Positions 1 through 8,540 are shown, counted from the stretch's first letter. The stretch is 64,000 bases of DNA from CALBJU01 sp965247125 (GCA_965247125.1 CBDFGO010000003.1:1798001-1862000), one strand, 5' to 3'. Made by a program: numbers and translations. Notes: generated by a model from the sequence alone, not told the origin.

Positions 1-40
1 AATAGAGGGACGCAGAAACCCCGCGGCACTCCACACGTCC

Positions 41-340
41 ATGTGCCGTATGTCGATGCGCATCTTACACATACCTCGCCAAGTTCTTGTGTCCCTCGTT
101 CGCGGATACCAACTCATTCTTTCTCCACACCTCGGCGCATCCTGTCGCTTTACCCCGAGTTGTTCAGAGTACGCGATCGATGCGCTCCGACGGTATGGTG
201 CCATCAAGGGCTTTATCTTGGCCTCCCACCGTGTGGTACGATGCAATCCGTGGGGTGGTCACGGTCACGACCCCCCCGTCTGGTATTCGGAGCGGGAGCG
301 AACAGAATCAATTAACGATGAGTCACAGCAAACACACTGA
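41..340 (+). CDS. yidD: Membrane protein insertion efficiency factor YidD
   Basis: YidD is a small inner-membrane-associated protein that assists YidC-dependent membrane protein insertion. The sequence shows the family pattern in order: an amphipathic N-terminus, YQLILSPHLG, CRFTPSCSEYA, then RCNPWGGHGHDPP near the C-terminus. The 99-residue length is normal (70-110). In-frame ATGs at 41, 50 and 56 are all possible starts; the family match begins only after the third. In many bacteria yidD sits beside rnpA; here its 3' end overlaps moaB by 23 bases, and whatever lies upstream is outside the window. Confidence 0.93.
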   Translation: MCRMSMRILHIPRQVLVSLVRGYQLILSPHLGASCRFTPSCSEYAIDALRRYGAIKGFILASHRVVRCNPWGGHGHDPPVWYSERERTESINDESQQTH

Positions 341-821
341 AATCGCCAAATCTGTTACCGCGCGATGCGCCGTTTTGACGTGCAGTGACACGCGAACAAC
401 GGATACCGATACCAGTGGACGATTGATTCAGGAGCAGCTTACTGCTGCCGGCCATGAGCTTGTGAGCTACGCCCTCATTCCAGATGAAGCAGACGAAATC
501 CGCTCACAGCTCACGCGACTCACTTCTGAGCAAGTGGAGGTTGTGGTAATTAACGGCGGCACGGGCATTTCCAAGCGGGACAACACGTTCGATGCGGTTC
601 AGAAGATGACTGATACTCCCATTCCAGGATTCGGTGAACTCTTCAGAATGCTCTCCTATCAGGATATCGGTCCGGCCGCAATGCTCTCCCGAGCGTCGGC
701 TGGCTTGATCGGAAATATGGTGGTGTTTTCGCTACCGGGCTCCAGAGGCGCGGTCGATCTGGCCATGCAGGAGCTGATTTTGCCTCAGATAGGCCACCTG
801 GTGTCGGAAATCCGGAAGTAA
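318..821 (+). CDS. moaB: Molybdenum cofactor biosynthesis protein MoaB/MogA-like
   Basis: This is a 167-residue MoaB/MogA-fold protein of molybdopterin synthesis; members adenylylate molybdopterin or have lost that activity. Visible motifs are VLTCSDTRTTDTDTSG near the N-terminus, INGGTGISKRDNTFD (the MPT-binding GGTG loop), PGFGELFRMLSY and FSLPGSRGAVDLAM. The frame is open back to position 87, but homology starts just after the ATG at 318, so this start is used; it overlaps yidD by 23 bases, suggesting translational coupling. No other Mo-cofactor gene is in the window. It converges with the ABC permease gene across a 28-bp gap. Confidence 0.93.
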   Translation: MSHSKHTEIAKSVTARCAVLTCSDTRTTDTDTSGRLIQEQLTAAGHELVSYALIPDEADEIRSQLTRLTSEQVEVVVINGGTGISKRDNTFDAVQKMTDTPIPGFGELFRMLSYQDIGPAAMLSRASAGLIGNMVVFSLPGSRGAVDLAMQELILPQIGHLVSEIRK

Positions 822-849
822 GGAGTCCTTCAGTCCAAAACAGTTCACA

Positions 850-2067
850 TCATTCGAAACGAAGAGCGTCGATCGGATTGAGCGAGGCCGCTTTCCGCGC
901 CGGATAGAAGCCGAAGAAAATTCCCACCGCGGCTGAAAATACGATTGCAACGATCACGGTTTCGGTGTTTACGACTGTGTTCCACCCGGTGAACGAAGCC
1001 AGAAGATTTGCGCCCCCGAATCCGATGGCGACTCCTATCGCACCCCCGAGGATGCTCATCACGATAGATTCGATCAAAAATTGTGTGAGAACATCCGATC
1101 CGCGGGCGCCAATGGCCATCCGTATTCCGATCTCTCGGGTACGCTCGGTGACCGATACGAGCATGATATTCATGATGCCGATACCTCCAACGAGGAGGGA
1201 AATGGAGGCGATCGCTGCGAGAAGCATGGTCATCACCTCGGTCGTTCCCTCGGCCGCTTCACTCAGCTGAGCCTGATTTTTTATTTCGAAGTCGTCTCCC
1301 TCCCACTCTGCGAGACCGTGAGACTCCCTCATGATGGCTCGTAATTCCTCCTGAGCCTCATCGATGTCGTCCGGCGAATACGTGTTCGCCAGAATCTGAC
1401 GGATGAAATTCCAGTTCGACAGGCGTCTCTGTACGGTCAGAATAGGAGCCAGCGCAACATCATCCTGATCATTTCCATCGGGAGTCTGACCCTTTTTCTC
1501 GAGTACACCGATCACTACCAGCGGTACATTGCGCACCAACACCCGCTCTCCCACCGGTTCTGAATCAGGAAAAAGTTGTTCGGCGATTGTGGCACCGAGG
1601 ATTAGTACTTTCTTTCCAGTTCGTTCTTCCGATGCGTCAAAAAATCGGCCGGACGTGAGCTCCCAGTCTCGGATCAGGGGATAGTCAATTGTAACGCCAT
1701 GAATGGTTGACCTCCAGTTTCCGTTTCCCCCCACAATCTGGGTCCTTGTAAAGATTACTGGCGATACACCCGCTACGAATGCAGACTCGTTCCTAATCTT
1801 TTCCGCATCCTCCAACTTCAGTCTGTTGAAACTGGAAGCGCCCTGACTCACTCCACCTGACGTGCTGGCGCCAGGAGTGATGACCAGCATGTTGGTCCCC
1901 AGATTCTGAATTTGCTCCTGTATCTGAGATTGCGCTCCCTCGCCAACCGCGACCATAATGATAACGGCACCGACGCCAATGATGATGCCCAGCATCGTCA
2001 AAAGCGTCCTCATCTTGTTCTTGACAATGCTTTTGCCAGCAACTTTGACCAGTCTTAGAGTTCTCAT
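850..2067 (-). CDS. MacB-type ABC transporter permease
   Basis: This is the permease of a MacAB-like export system. The N-terminal segment around SIVKNKMRTLLTMLGIIIGVGAVIIMVAV is the first TM helix; a large periplasmic MacB_PCD domain follows (GANMLVITPG-type region, DWELTSGRFF, GKKVLILGATIAEQLF); three TM helices of the FtsX domain close the protein (ISLLVGGIGIMNIMLVSVTERTREIGIRMAIGA). The frame is open to 2139, but that would overlap the ATPase gene by 53 bases; the ATG at 2067, 19 bases after the ATPase stop, fits the family N-terminus. The length of 405 residues is typical. It is the last gene of the seven-gene leftward operon that begins with the Spy-like gene near 6256. Confidence 0.93.
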   Translation of the reverse strand: MRTLRLVKVAGKSIVKNKMRTLLTMLGIIIGVGAVIIMVAVGEGAQSQIQEQIQNLGTNMLVITPGASTSGGVSQGASSFNRLKLEDAEKIRNESAFVAGVSPVIFTRTQIVGGNGNWRSTIHGVTIDYPLIRDWELTSGRFFDASEERTGKKVLILGATIAEQLFPDSEPVGERVLVRNVPLVVIGVLEKKGQTPDGNDQDDVALAPILTVQRRLSNWNFIRQILANTYSPDDIDEAQEELRAIMRESHGLAEWEGDDFEIKNQAQLSEAAEGTTEVMTMLLAAIASISLLVGGIGIMNIMLVSVTERTREIGIRMAIGARGSDVLTQFLIESIVMSILGGAIGVAIGFGGANLLASFTGWNTVVNTETVIVAIVFSAAVGIFFGFYPARKAASLNPIDALRFE

Positions 2068-2086
2068 AATTTGCTTATTGTCGGTG

Positions 2087-2869
2087 TCAGAGACTGTCTG
2101 ACATTTCTTCTTCCAGAATTTCCTCTTCCTGTTCAGCAATCAGCTTCTCAAGATTAGCAGCGGCGGAATCCGGCTCTTGAATATCGTCACGGATGATCCG
2201 ACCATCCCGCAGCTCGATGACCCGTTTCGCATATCGAACCACGTCCCCTTCGTGCGTCACGATGATGATCGTAATTCCCTGCTCGTTCAGTTCCTGAAAT
2301 AGCTGCATGACTTCTGCCGTCGTGCGGCTGTCCAGGTTTCCAGTCGGCTCATCTGCCAGCACAATACTGGGCTCCGTTACGAGTGCGCGGGCGATGGCGA
2401 CTCGTTGCTGCTGCCCCCCGGACAACTCATTGGGATAATGATCCACCCGGTCACTCAAGCCTACTTTATCCAGAGCCTTGATGGCCGCTTTCCGATGATT
2501 TTTTACGCGATTGGATCGATCGTAGAGTAGTGGCAGTTCGGTGTTTTCTGCTGCAGAGGTCCTGGCCAGCAGATTGAATCCCTGAAATACGAAACCAATC
2601 TTCTGATTTCGGATGTCAGCCAGCTCGTTCTTTCCGAGTTTGTTTACCTCAATGCCATCGAGGAAGTAGGATCCCTCTGTCGGGTAGTCCAATCCGCCAA
2701 TGATGTTCATCAGCGTCGATTTACCGGAGCCAGAATGGCCCATAATCGCGACAAGCTCACCTTGCCAGATAGTAACATCTAGTCCTTGCAACGCATGGAC
2801 TTTCGTCTTTCCCATGATGTAGGTTTTCCGAACGCTGGAAACCTCTATTACCGGGGGAGCTTCACTCAT
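2087..2869 (-). CDS. ABC transporter ATP-binding protein (MacB/LolD class)
   Basis: This cytoplasmic ATPase energises the adjacent MacB-type permease. It carries Walker A GHSGSGKST, the Q-loop region IGFVFQGFNLL, signature LSGGQQQR, Walker B VLADEPTGNLD and the H-loop VTHEGDV. At 260 residues it is slightly longer than the usual 225-230 because of an acidic tail (EEEILEEEMSDSL). A stand-alone ATPase with separate permease is the common Gram-negative and Bacteroidota arrangement; E. coli MacB fuses the two. The gene lies 49 bases after the adaptor gene and 19 bases before the permease gene. Confidence 0.96.
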   Translation of the reverse strand: MSEAPPVIEVSSVRKTYIMGKTKVHALQGLDVTIWQGELVAIMGHSGSGKSTLMNIIGGLDYPTEGSYFLDGIEVNKLGKNELADIRNQKIGFVFQGFNLLARTSAAENTELPLLYDRSNRVKNHRKAAIKALDKVGLSDRVDHYPNELSGGQQQRVAIARALVTEPSIVLADEPTGNLDSRTTAEVMQLFQELNEQGITIIIVTHEGDVVRYAKRVIELRDGRIIRDDIQEPDSAAANLEKLIAEQEEEILEEEMSDSL

Positions 2870-2918
2870 CTCTCTTCGACTTAAAATAATGTTCTTCGTA
2901 TTGAAATATTAGATTTGT

Positions 2919-4265
2919 CTAGAATCCGCCGCCTCGACTGAAACGACTGCCGCGGCTTTCCGTGTTCCGACTGAAAGGATTCTGGAATGCGCTGGCCACT
3001 TCGGACATGGTCACACCGGAGATGATCTGTAAGCCGGATTCGAGATTTCGACCAATTACCTCGGTCTGGGAGCCGTCTGTGATGCCGGTCCTGACCCGGG
3101 CAACCATTATTTGGCCGTCGTCATCGAGATACCAGAGAGTGGCTGAATTGGATCGACCGCCGCCTTGCCCGCCACCAAATCCACCAGCCCCAAATCCACC
3201 CTGGCCACCCTGGCCAGCGAAGCCGCCCTGGCCACCCTGGCCGCCTTGACGAGCTTGACCGCCACGATCACCACCGCCCTGCTGGCCCGCACCCGTTGAA
3301 TCGCCGCGCGATTCTCGCATGGCTTCAAATCGCGCCATCAGGCTAGCCATCATCTGCTCATTGGGACGAAATCGAAGCGCGGCGTTCGGGACCTTCAGGA
3401 CATCAGCTACCTGCTCAATCAGAAATTCTACTGTAGCAGTCATTCCGGGCAGAAGTTGCCCATCAGAATTGTCGACGTCTACCACTGCCGTGTAAGTAAC
3501 CACATTTTCCTGAATGCTGGACTGGAGGCGAACCTGCCGAACCTGACCGTAAAACACACCTTCGTCATAAGCCTGAACTGTAAAGCGAACGGTTTGGCCT
3601 TCCTTGATCAATCCAATATCACTTTCATCTACCGAGGCCAGAATTTCCATCCTGGAAAGATCATTGGCGATCAGAAAAAGCTGGGGTGTGTTCAGCGATG
3701 CCGCCACCGTCTGGCCTTCGTCTACATTTCGCTCGATAACTACTCCGCTTATAGGCGAAACGATTGTGGCATAGCCGAGATTTCGTTCGGCTCGTTCCAC
3801 ACCAATTTCGGACGATACGATACTGGTTTTGGCCAGGTCCAGATTGTACTTGACCTGGTTGAACTCCACTTCGGTCGAAAAACTTTTCTCGAAAAGATTT
3901 TGTACGCGGTTGAACTCCGTCTGGGCATAGTCAAGCTGGGCCCGGTTGCGGTTCAGCGTTGTACGCGCATCTTTCAGCGAACTGGCGAGAAGGGTGGTGT
4001 CAATTCGTGCAATAATCTGCCCGCGTCTGACACGATCATTAAAATCGACATAAATCCGGTTTACAATCCCTGACACCTGCGTTCCAATCTGGACGGTGGT
4101 AACAGCACCCAGATTTCCGGTCGATGCGACCACAGATTCCAGGTCACCGGTCTCAAGCGTGACGAATCGATATTCCATCCTGGATTCGGCTTCGGCGCTG
4201 TTGGTGTACCACACCACCCCGACTACGACAATCAGAACTACTGTAAAAGCGATAAGTTTTTTCAT
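2919..4265 (-). CDS. Periplasmic adaptor, HlyD/MacA family
   Basis: This membrane-fusion protein should bridge the inner-membrane MacB-type exporter to an outer-membrane channel. It has one N-terminal TM anchor (residues 5-20), a lipoyl-like half (VQIGTQVSGIVNRIYVDFND), a coiled-coil hairpin (about 90-165), the second lipoyl half (ATIVSPISGVVIERNVDEGQTV) and beta-barrel domains to about 300. A glycine/glutamine-rich insert (residues 325-371, repeated GGQGGQGGF) separates the beta-barrel from the membrane-proximal domain, and the C-terminus ends SRGSRFSRGGGF. No TolC-like gene is in the window, so the outer-membrane partner must lie elsewhere. Confidence 0.93.
   Translation of the reverse strand: MKKLIAFTVVLIVVVGVVWYTNSAEAESRMEYRFVTLETGDLESVVASTGNLGAVTTVQIGTQVSGIVNRIYVDFNDRVRRGQIIARIDTTLLASSLKDARTTLNRNRAQLDYAQTEFNRVQNLFEKSFSTEVEFNQVKYNLDLAKTSIVSSEIGVERAERNLGYATIVSPISGVVIERNVDEGQTVAASLNTPQLFLIANDLSRMEILASVDESDIGLIKEGQTVRFTVQAYDEGVFYGQVRQVRLQSSIQENVVTYTAVVDVDNSDGQLLPGMTATVEFLIEQVADVLKVPNAALRFRPNEQMMASLMARFEAMRESRGDSTGAGQQGGGDRGGQARQGGQGGQGGFAGQGGQGGFGAGGFGGGQGGGRSNSATLWYLDDDGQIMVARVRTGITDGSQTEVIGRNLESGLQIISGVTMSEVASAFQNPFSRNTESRGSRFSRGGGF
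3153..3290 (-). repeat. Gly/Gln-rich repeat tract within the adaptor gene
   Basis: This stretch encodes adaptor residues 325-371, dominated by GGQGGQGGF-like units. On the + strand it appears as repeated ccaccctggcc blocks. It is probably a flexible, slippage-prone linker; family members usually have no such insert at this position. Confidence 0.8.
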
Positions 4266-4326
4266 TTGGCCATGCCGATCGTCGGCAAACTGAGGATTTG
4301 TTAGTACTGAAGCCTGGTAACAGGCT

Positions 4327-4758
4327 CTAATTGGAGGCCGATGAGTCGGGCCTTGTGGATCCTCGACTCCGCGTGCTGTCGCGTCTGGCGGACTCGGGAA
4401 GAGTCGTCATCCGGTCGAGCCATGGAGTGATCTGTGGAATCTGATCTGCACTCAAGATGAGCAACATTTCCTCCTTCAGGGCCTCCATCAATTCGACGCG
4501 ATGTCGCCTGTAATGTTGGAGGTGTGGGTTCAAGGTGTCTTGATACGCATCGGCCAACTCGCGCAGTGCGAGCTCCTGGGCTTTGTCGGTTGGCTCGATG
4601 TATCTGTCGATCATCGAATAAAGACCACCCTGGCGGCGCATCTCAGCTCGCTGCCTGTCTCTCTGGTTGTGAAGCATACTCCAGCCCAGCGCTCCGACGA
4701 CTACTCCGATGAGAAGCGTCCCGATGAGTACAGATATTGATTTGGAAGACAGTTTCAT
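4327..4758 (-). CDS. Membrane-anchored Spy/CpxP-like small protein
   Basis: This is a 143-residue protein with one N-terminal TM helix (residues 9-26, VLIGTLLIGVVVGALGWSML) followed by a helical, charged domain (about 30-125) and a disordered Ser/Arg tail. The domain resembles periplasmic heavy-metal-sensor or CpxP/Spy-like modules: YIEPTDKAQELALRELADAYQDTL, then a second helix ending LSADQIPQITPWLDRM. The exact family is not certain. It sits 16 bases after the putative anti-sigma gene and 61 bases before the adaptor gene, so it is probably an envelope-stress component linked to the exporter. Confidence 0.75.
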   Translation of the reverse strand: MKLSSKSISVLIGTLLIGVVVGALGWSMLHNQRDRQRAEMRRQGGLYSMIDRYIEPTDKAQELALRELADAYQDTLNPHLQHYRRHRVELMEALKEEMLLILSADQIPQITPWLDRMTTLPESARRDSTRSRGSTRPDSSASN

Positions 4759-4774
4759 GATGGTGATATAAGCC

Positions 4775-5161
4775 CTAGTGGTCCTCTATGGTCGGGTCGT
4801 AGGCCGCCGCAACCGTGACTGGGTGCAGGCCCAAAACCATTTCCGTGGTCGACTGCGCAAACTCGTTCGTGCGTGACATTCGAAAATTGTATGCTGCCAT
4901 GGCGAATATCAGCAACATGCCGGCCACGAAAACTGGCCGAAACCAGCTCATCAGTTCTACCGACAGGTTGTCGCCGTTTGACCAGCTTCTTCCTGTCGAT
5001 CGGCGCACAGCCCGTACGATGCGTTCCGTCGGCATCGACATCATCGATGCATTCCGTTCACTTTCTATAAGACTGCGAATTGAGTCTACAAACTCGGGAG
5101 AGACTTCCGCGGAGTCCGGATCCGGGTTATGTGGTTGATACTCTTTCATGGTCGTGTACAT
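4775..5161 (-). CDS. Putative anti-sigma factor (single-TM protein)
   Basis: This 128-residue protein has a soluble N-terminal half (1-72), one TM helix (about 73-90, FVAGMLLIFAMAAYNF) and a short extracytoplasmic tail. It carries no obvious zinc-binding ZAS motif (no HxxxCxxC). The call rests on position and topology: it lies 15 bases downstream of an ECF sigma gene in the same operon, the usual place for its membrane-bound antagonist. An alternative ATG at 5149 removes four residues. Confidence 0.65.
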   Translation of the reverse strand: MYTTMKEYQPHNPDPDSAEVSPEFVDSIRSLIESERNASMMSMPTERIVRAVRRSTGRSWSNGDNLSVELMSWFRPVFVAGMLLIFAMAAYNFRMSRTNEFAQSTTEMVLGLHPVTVAAAYDPTIEDH

Positions 5162-5176
5162 TTGGAGGTGCGACTT

Positions 5177-5746
5177 TTACCGAAGCACCGTGGCGTCCCC
5201 AAGCTCCAATTTGAGTCGTTCTACTCCTCTCTTCAAGCGAGAAAGAACGGTTCCGTAGGGAATGTCCAGGGCTCTCGCCGTTTCCTCTGTGCTCATATCC
5301 TCGACAAGTCGCAGGATAATTACCGAGCGTTGTTTTTCGGGAAGACTGTCGATTGCCTGCCGCAATATTCGGCTGTCTTCCTTCGCATCCAGATTTTCAT
5401 CAGAGCGAGTAGCAGCTGCCAGTTCAACATTTTCGATCGTGGTCCAGGGCTGCAGCCACCGTCTCCGCTTCATCCTTCTGAGCGCATCCAGGCTCTTATT
5501 GATCGCCATGCGAACAATGAAAGTTTTTAAGGAAGCGTCGCCCCGAAAAGAGTGTAGCGACTGATGCAGCTTGATAAACACTTCTTGTACCACATCATCC
5601 ACTTCTGGAATAGCGCCCAACATACCCGTTACCGTCCGGGACACTTCGTCCATGAACCGGTCAACGAGAATGCGAAACGCATTCTCATTTCCTCCGACCG
5701 TCCCATCGATCAGCGTCTGATCCGAACTTTGGTTATTGAACGTCAA
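5177..5746 (-). CDS. ECF-family RNA polymerase sigma factor
   Basis: This is a sigma-70 family ECF regulator. Region 2 spans AFRILVDRFMDEVSRTVTGMLG...VDDVVQEVFIKLHQSLHSFRG...TFIVRMAINKSLDALRR, and region 4 spans LPEKQRSVIILRLVEDMSTEETARALDIPYGTVLSRLKRGVERL. The frame is open upstream to a TTG at 5821 but has no in-frame ATG before region 2. A TTG at 5746 preceded by the Shine-Dalgarno-like AGGGAAG gives 189 residues starting LTFNNQSSDQTLIDG, a standard ECF N-terminus, so it is preferred here; the longer form is possible. It is followed by a one-TM putative anti-sigma gene and the efflux genes, which it may control. Confidence 0.93.
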   Translation of the reverse strand: MTFNNQSSDQTLIDGTVGGNENAFRILVDRFMDEVSRTVTGMLGAIPEVDDVVQEVFIKLHQSLHSFRGDASLKTFIVRMAINKSLDALRRMKRRRWLQPWTTIENVELAAATRSDENLDAKEDSRILRQAIDSLPEKQRSVIILRLVEDMSTEETARALDIPYGTVLSRLKRGVERLKLELGDATVLR

Positions 5747-5830
5747 CTCTTCCCTGGATACATCCTTTACGAGATGCAAAGGATACAGCAGAGAAGGCGA
5801 TATGGAGAGTGCTAGCTGCAATTTAATATG

Positions 5831-6256
5831 CTATTGGGGTGGCCGTATTCGCTGTCCACCACCACGCTGTCCGCGGTTCCGACGTTGCGCTTCCTGAATC
5901 TCCTGGTATTTCTCCAGTTGGTCTGCTGTCAACAAGTCTGCGAGAGCTGTCAACGTTTCTTCTTGCAGAGCGCCCATCTTTTCACGCATACCTTCTCTTC
6001 CGCCACCGCCTTGAAGCGACGCGAAGAGTTCCGTCCGCTTTTCCTGTTGCGCCCAGAGAACTTCTTTGACGCCCGGAGCCGCTTCTTCACTCAATTCGAG
6101 GGAAGCGATCAACTCGTCGAACGTCGACTCAAACGCTTGTTTCTGTTCTTCGGCAGACATCCGCTGCCGGCGTTGCCCGAACACCGACCCCGCCATCACG
6201 ACGGTCAGCAGCGTCAGCATCCCGAGCCGATGCATAACTTTTTTGGAGGAGTTCAT
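5831..6256 (-). CDS. Secreted Spy/CpxP-like periplasmic protein
   Basis: This 141-residue protein has a clear signal peptide (LGMLTLLTVVMAGSVFGQ, cleavage near residue 28). The mature part is helical and charged (EQKQAFESTFDELIASLELSEEA... ADLLTADQLEKYQEIQEAQRRNRGQ) and ends in a Gly/Arg/Gln-rich tail. The helix-turn-helix pattern with a LTADQLEKYQEI motif is typical of LTXXQ/Spy-like periplasmic chaperones. The GTG at 6259 and ATG at 6256 are adjacent; the ATG is used. It is the first gene of the leftward sigma/efflux operon and is transcribed divergently from cysS. Confidence 0.8.
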   Translation of the reverse strand: MNSSKKVMHRLGMLTLLTVVMAGSVFGQRRQRMSAEEQKQAFESTFDELIASLELSEEAAPGVKEVLWAQQEKRTELFASLQGGGGREGMREKMGALQEETLTALADLLTADQLEKYQEIQEAQRRNRGQRGGGQRIRPPQ

Positions 6257-6442
6257 CACTTATGTCTGTTTTGTGATCATTTTGTTATTAGACGATTCTG
6301 AATCCGTTACATTCCATCGAGATCGAGCCAGCCCTCCGTCGCACGTGAACCGATGGAGAGGCCGTGCGTTCGCGAAAATCGCAGCCAGAAATCACCGCCA
6401 GTAATCGCAGCCGAAAACCACCGCCGAAATCCACCGCCTACC

Positions 6443-7942
6443 GTGCCCAGGGAGTTCCGCATATACAATACACTGTCCAATTCGGTTGAACCGATAGAGC
6501 CGAGAGAAAAGGATCACTTGACCTTCTACTCCTGTGGCCCAACAGTCTATTCCTACGCACACATCGGAAATTTCCGCTCGTTCATCACCGCAGACCTGAT
6601 CTATCGCACCGCGTTGGCGCTGGGTTGGGAGGTCAAATACGCGACAAATGTTACAGATGTAGGGCACCTCACGGAGGACGACCTGACCGATCCTGCAGGT
6701 GAAGACCGGATGGTTAAGGCACTTCGGTCGAAAGAGGGCGAAGACTTCGTTAACATCTGGGACCTGGCCCGATATTACACTGACACGCTGATTTCCGATT
6801 GGCGAAGCCTGAATCTACTGGAGCCGACGGTCAGGCCGCGGGCCACGGAGCACATGCGCGAGCAGATCTCGGCGGTTGAACAGCTGATGGAAAAGGGACA
6901 CGCCTACGAAACGTCACAGGGTGTGTATTTCTCTGTGAGTTCGTTTCCGGAATATGGCAAACTCTCTGGCAACACCCTGGAGAACGAACTCGAGCAGACC
7001 GTTCGAGATGTGGTGGTGGACGAAGAGAAAAAAGATCCGCGCGATTTTGCTCTCTGGAAAAAGGACGACAAGCACCTGATGCAATGGTACAGTCCGTGGG
7101 GATGGGGTTTTCCGGGTTGGCACATTGAGTGCTCGGTGATGGCAATGAGATACCTCGGCGACGAAATCGATCTGCATGCAGGAGGAGAGGATCTCATTTT
7201 TCCCCACCACGAATGTGAAATAGCGCAGGCAGAGTCGTTGACGGGTAAGACGTTCGCAAAAACCTGGGTGCATACGCGTTTTCTTAAGGTTGAGGGTGAG
7301 AAAATGTCCAAAAGCCTGGGCAACTTTCATCTGGTCCGGGATCTGGTAGACGCTGAAGATTCGGGCGGCAAAGGAATCGATCCCCTGGCATTGCGCATGA
7401 CATTGCTATCGGGCCACTACCGGAAGCCTTTCAACTTCACAATGAAGACGCTGAAAGCGAATGTCAAACACCGCGAACGACTGCAAGAAGCAATCGCTCT
7501 CGTTGGCCATCCGGCGGAAGACGGGGCCGAATACTCGGGTAACCTGGGAACGAGCTTGTCAGAGAATTACTCCCAAGCCCTGGATGCGATGACTGACGAC
7601 TTGAATACACCCTCTGCCCTCGCCGCCTTGTTCGGCGGGACGAAAACGATTCTTTCCTCATCTGTGGGTACGGATGAAGCGGATCGAGCTTCGGCGCGGA
7701 AGTGGTTGTTGGATATGAATAATCTCCTTGGAGTAGTCTTCAAGAACACGGAGGATGATGCCGGGGACAAGGTGGATCCCCTGGAGGCCGTCGTCCAACC
7801 GCTGTTGGAGGACCGTACGAAGGCCAGAGAAGAAGGGAATTGGGCTCGTGCCGACGAAATTCGAGATCAGTTGACTGAGATGGGCGTCGAAATCATGGAT
7901 ACACCGGATGGCGCCAGGTGGAAGAGAATGGGGAAATTATAA
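6443..7942 (+). CDS. cysS: Cysteinyl-tRNA synthetase
   Basis: This is a class I aminoacyl-tRNA synthetase charging tRNA-Cys. It shows FYSCGPTVYSYAHIGNFRSF (zinc Cys and the HIGH-type motif, here HIGN), WHIECSVMAMRYLGDEIDLHAGGEDLIFPHHECEIAQ (further zinc ligands C, H and E) and KMSKSLGNF (KMSKS loop), then a helical anticodon-binding C-terminus. The frame is open from an ATG at 6353, but those first 30 codons are a repetitive, non-conserved stretch; homology (FRIYNTL) begins right after the GTG at 6443, which is used. The ATG start at 6353 (529 residues) cannot be excluded. Confidence 0.95.
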   Translation: MPREFRIYNTLSNSVEPIEPREKDHLTFYSCGPTVYSYAHIGNFRSFITADLIYRTALALGWEVKYATNVTDVGHLTEDDLTDPAGEDRMVKALRSKEGEDFVNIWDLARYYTDTLISDWRSLNLLEPTVRPRATEHMREQISAVEQLMEKGHAYETSQGVYFSVSSFPEYGKLSGNTLENELEQTVRDVVVDEEKKDPRDFALWKKDDKHLMQWYSPWGWGFPGWHIECSVMAMRYLGDEIDLHAGGEDLIFPHHECEIAQAESLTGKTFAKTWVHTRFLKVEGEKMSKSLGNFHLVRDLVDAEDSGGKGIDPLALRMTLLSGHYRKPFNFTMKTLKANVKHRERLQEAIALVGHPAEDGAEYSGNLGTSLSENYSQALDAMTDDLNTPSALAALFGGTKTILSSSVGTDEADRASARKWLLDMNNLLGVVFKNTEDDAGDKVDPLEAVVQPLLEDRTKAREEGNWARADEIRDQLTEMGVEIMDTPDGARWKRMGKL

Positions 7943-7946
7943 CTGT

Positions 7947-8468
7947 ATGGGATACGGCAAAACACTACTCGACTATGGCTCGCTGGAAGGCGGATTGGTT
8001 CGCATGATGGAGCGATTCAAGACAGAAGGCAGCATGACTGGAGACGAAACGGCAGATCGATTTTTGATTCAGAACGCAGACGCGGCTTTGATCGGGATGC
8101 TCTTCGATCAGCGGGTTCGTGCAGAGTACGCTTTCACTGGAACGGTTCGCCTGCGGGATCGACTTGGCCATTTCGACATGCCGAAGATGGCCGCGATGGA
8201 TCTTGAAGACCTCAGAGCCCATTTCGCAGCGAAGCCCGCTGTACATCGTTTTACCAACGTCATGGCGGAGAGAACGCACGCAATCGCGGGAATCGTCGCC
8301 GAAAAGTACGATGGTAGTGCGGCCAACATGTGGTCTGAAGACATTCCCTTCGACATCATCCAGAAACGACTAATGGAGTTGCCTGGATTTGGAAAAATGA
8401 AGGCCCATAAGATGAAGTTTGTCCTACACTACTTCGGACATCGGGATTTTTCTGATTCGTCATCCTGA
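7947..8468 (+). CDS. HhH-GPD family base-excision repair-like protein (TIGR03252 type)
   Basis: This is a 173-residue protein of the uncharacterised HhH-GPD family resembling TIGR03252. The order is an N-terminal helical region with FLIQNADAALIGMLFDQRV, a middle MPKMAAMDLEDLRAHFAAKPAVHRF, and the helix-hairpin-helix LMELPGFGKMKAHKMKFVLHYFG. There is no FeS cluster motif and no obvious glycosylase Lys/Asp pair at the canonical place, so activity is not established. The frame opens at 7908, but the ATG at 7947, four bases after the cysS stop, matches family N-termini (MGYGKTLLDYGSLEGGLV). It is probably co-transcribed with cysS. Confidence 0.85.
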   Translation: MGYGKTLLDYGSLEGGLVRMMERFKTEGSMTGDETADRFLIQNADAALIGMLFDQRVRAEYAFTGTVRLRDRLGHFDMPKMAAMDLEDLRAHFAAKPAVHRFTNVMAERTHAIAGIVAEKYDGSAANMWSEDIPFDIIQKRLMELPGFGKMKAHKMKFVLHYFGHRDFSDSSS

Positions 8469-8540
8469 TCCCTCAGTCCGTCGTCCATTCAGAGCCGCTC
8501 AGCCGTTCGAGCCGCCTGGTTGTTCAAGAAGCCTGGCCTT

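Noticed and set aside
6353..6442. N-terminal 30-codon extension of CysS
   Set aside because: It is a repetitive stretch of CGCAGCC/CACCGCC-like units without homology; CysS similarity begins right after the GTG at 6443.
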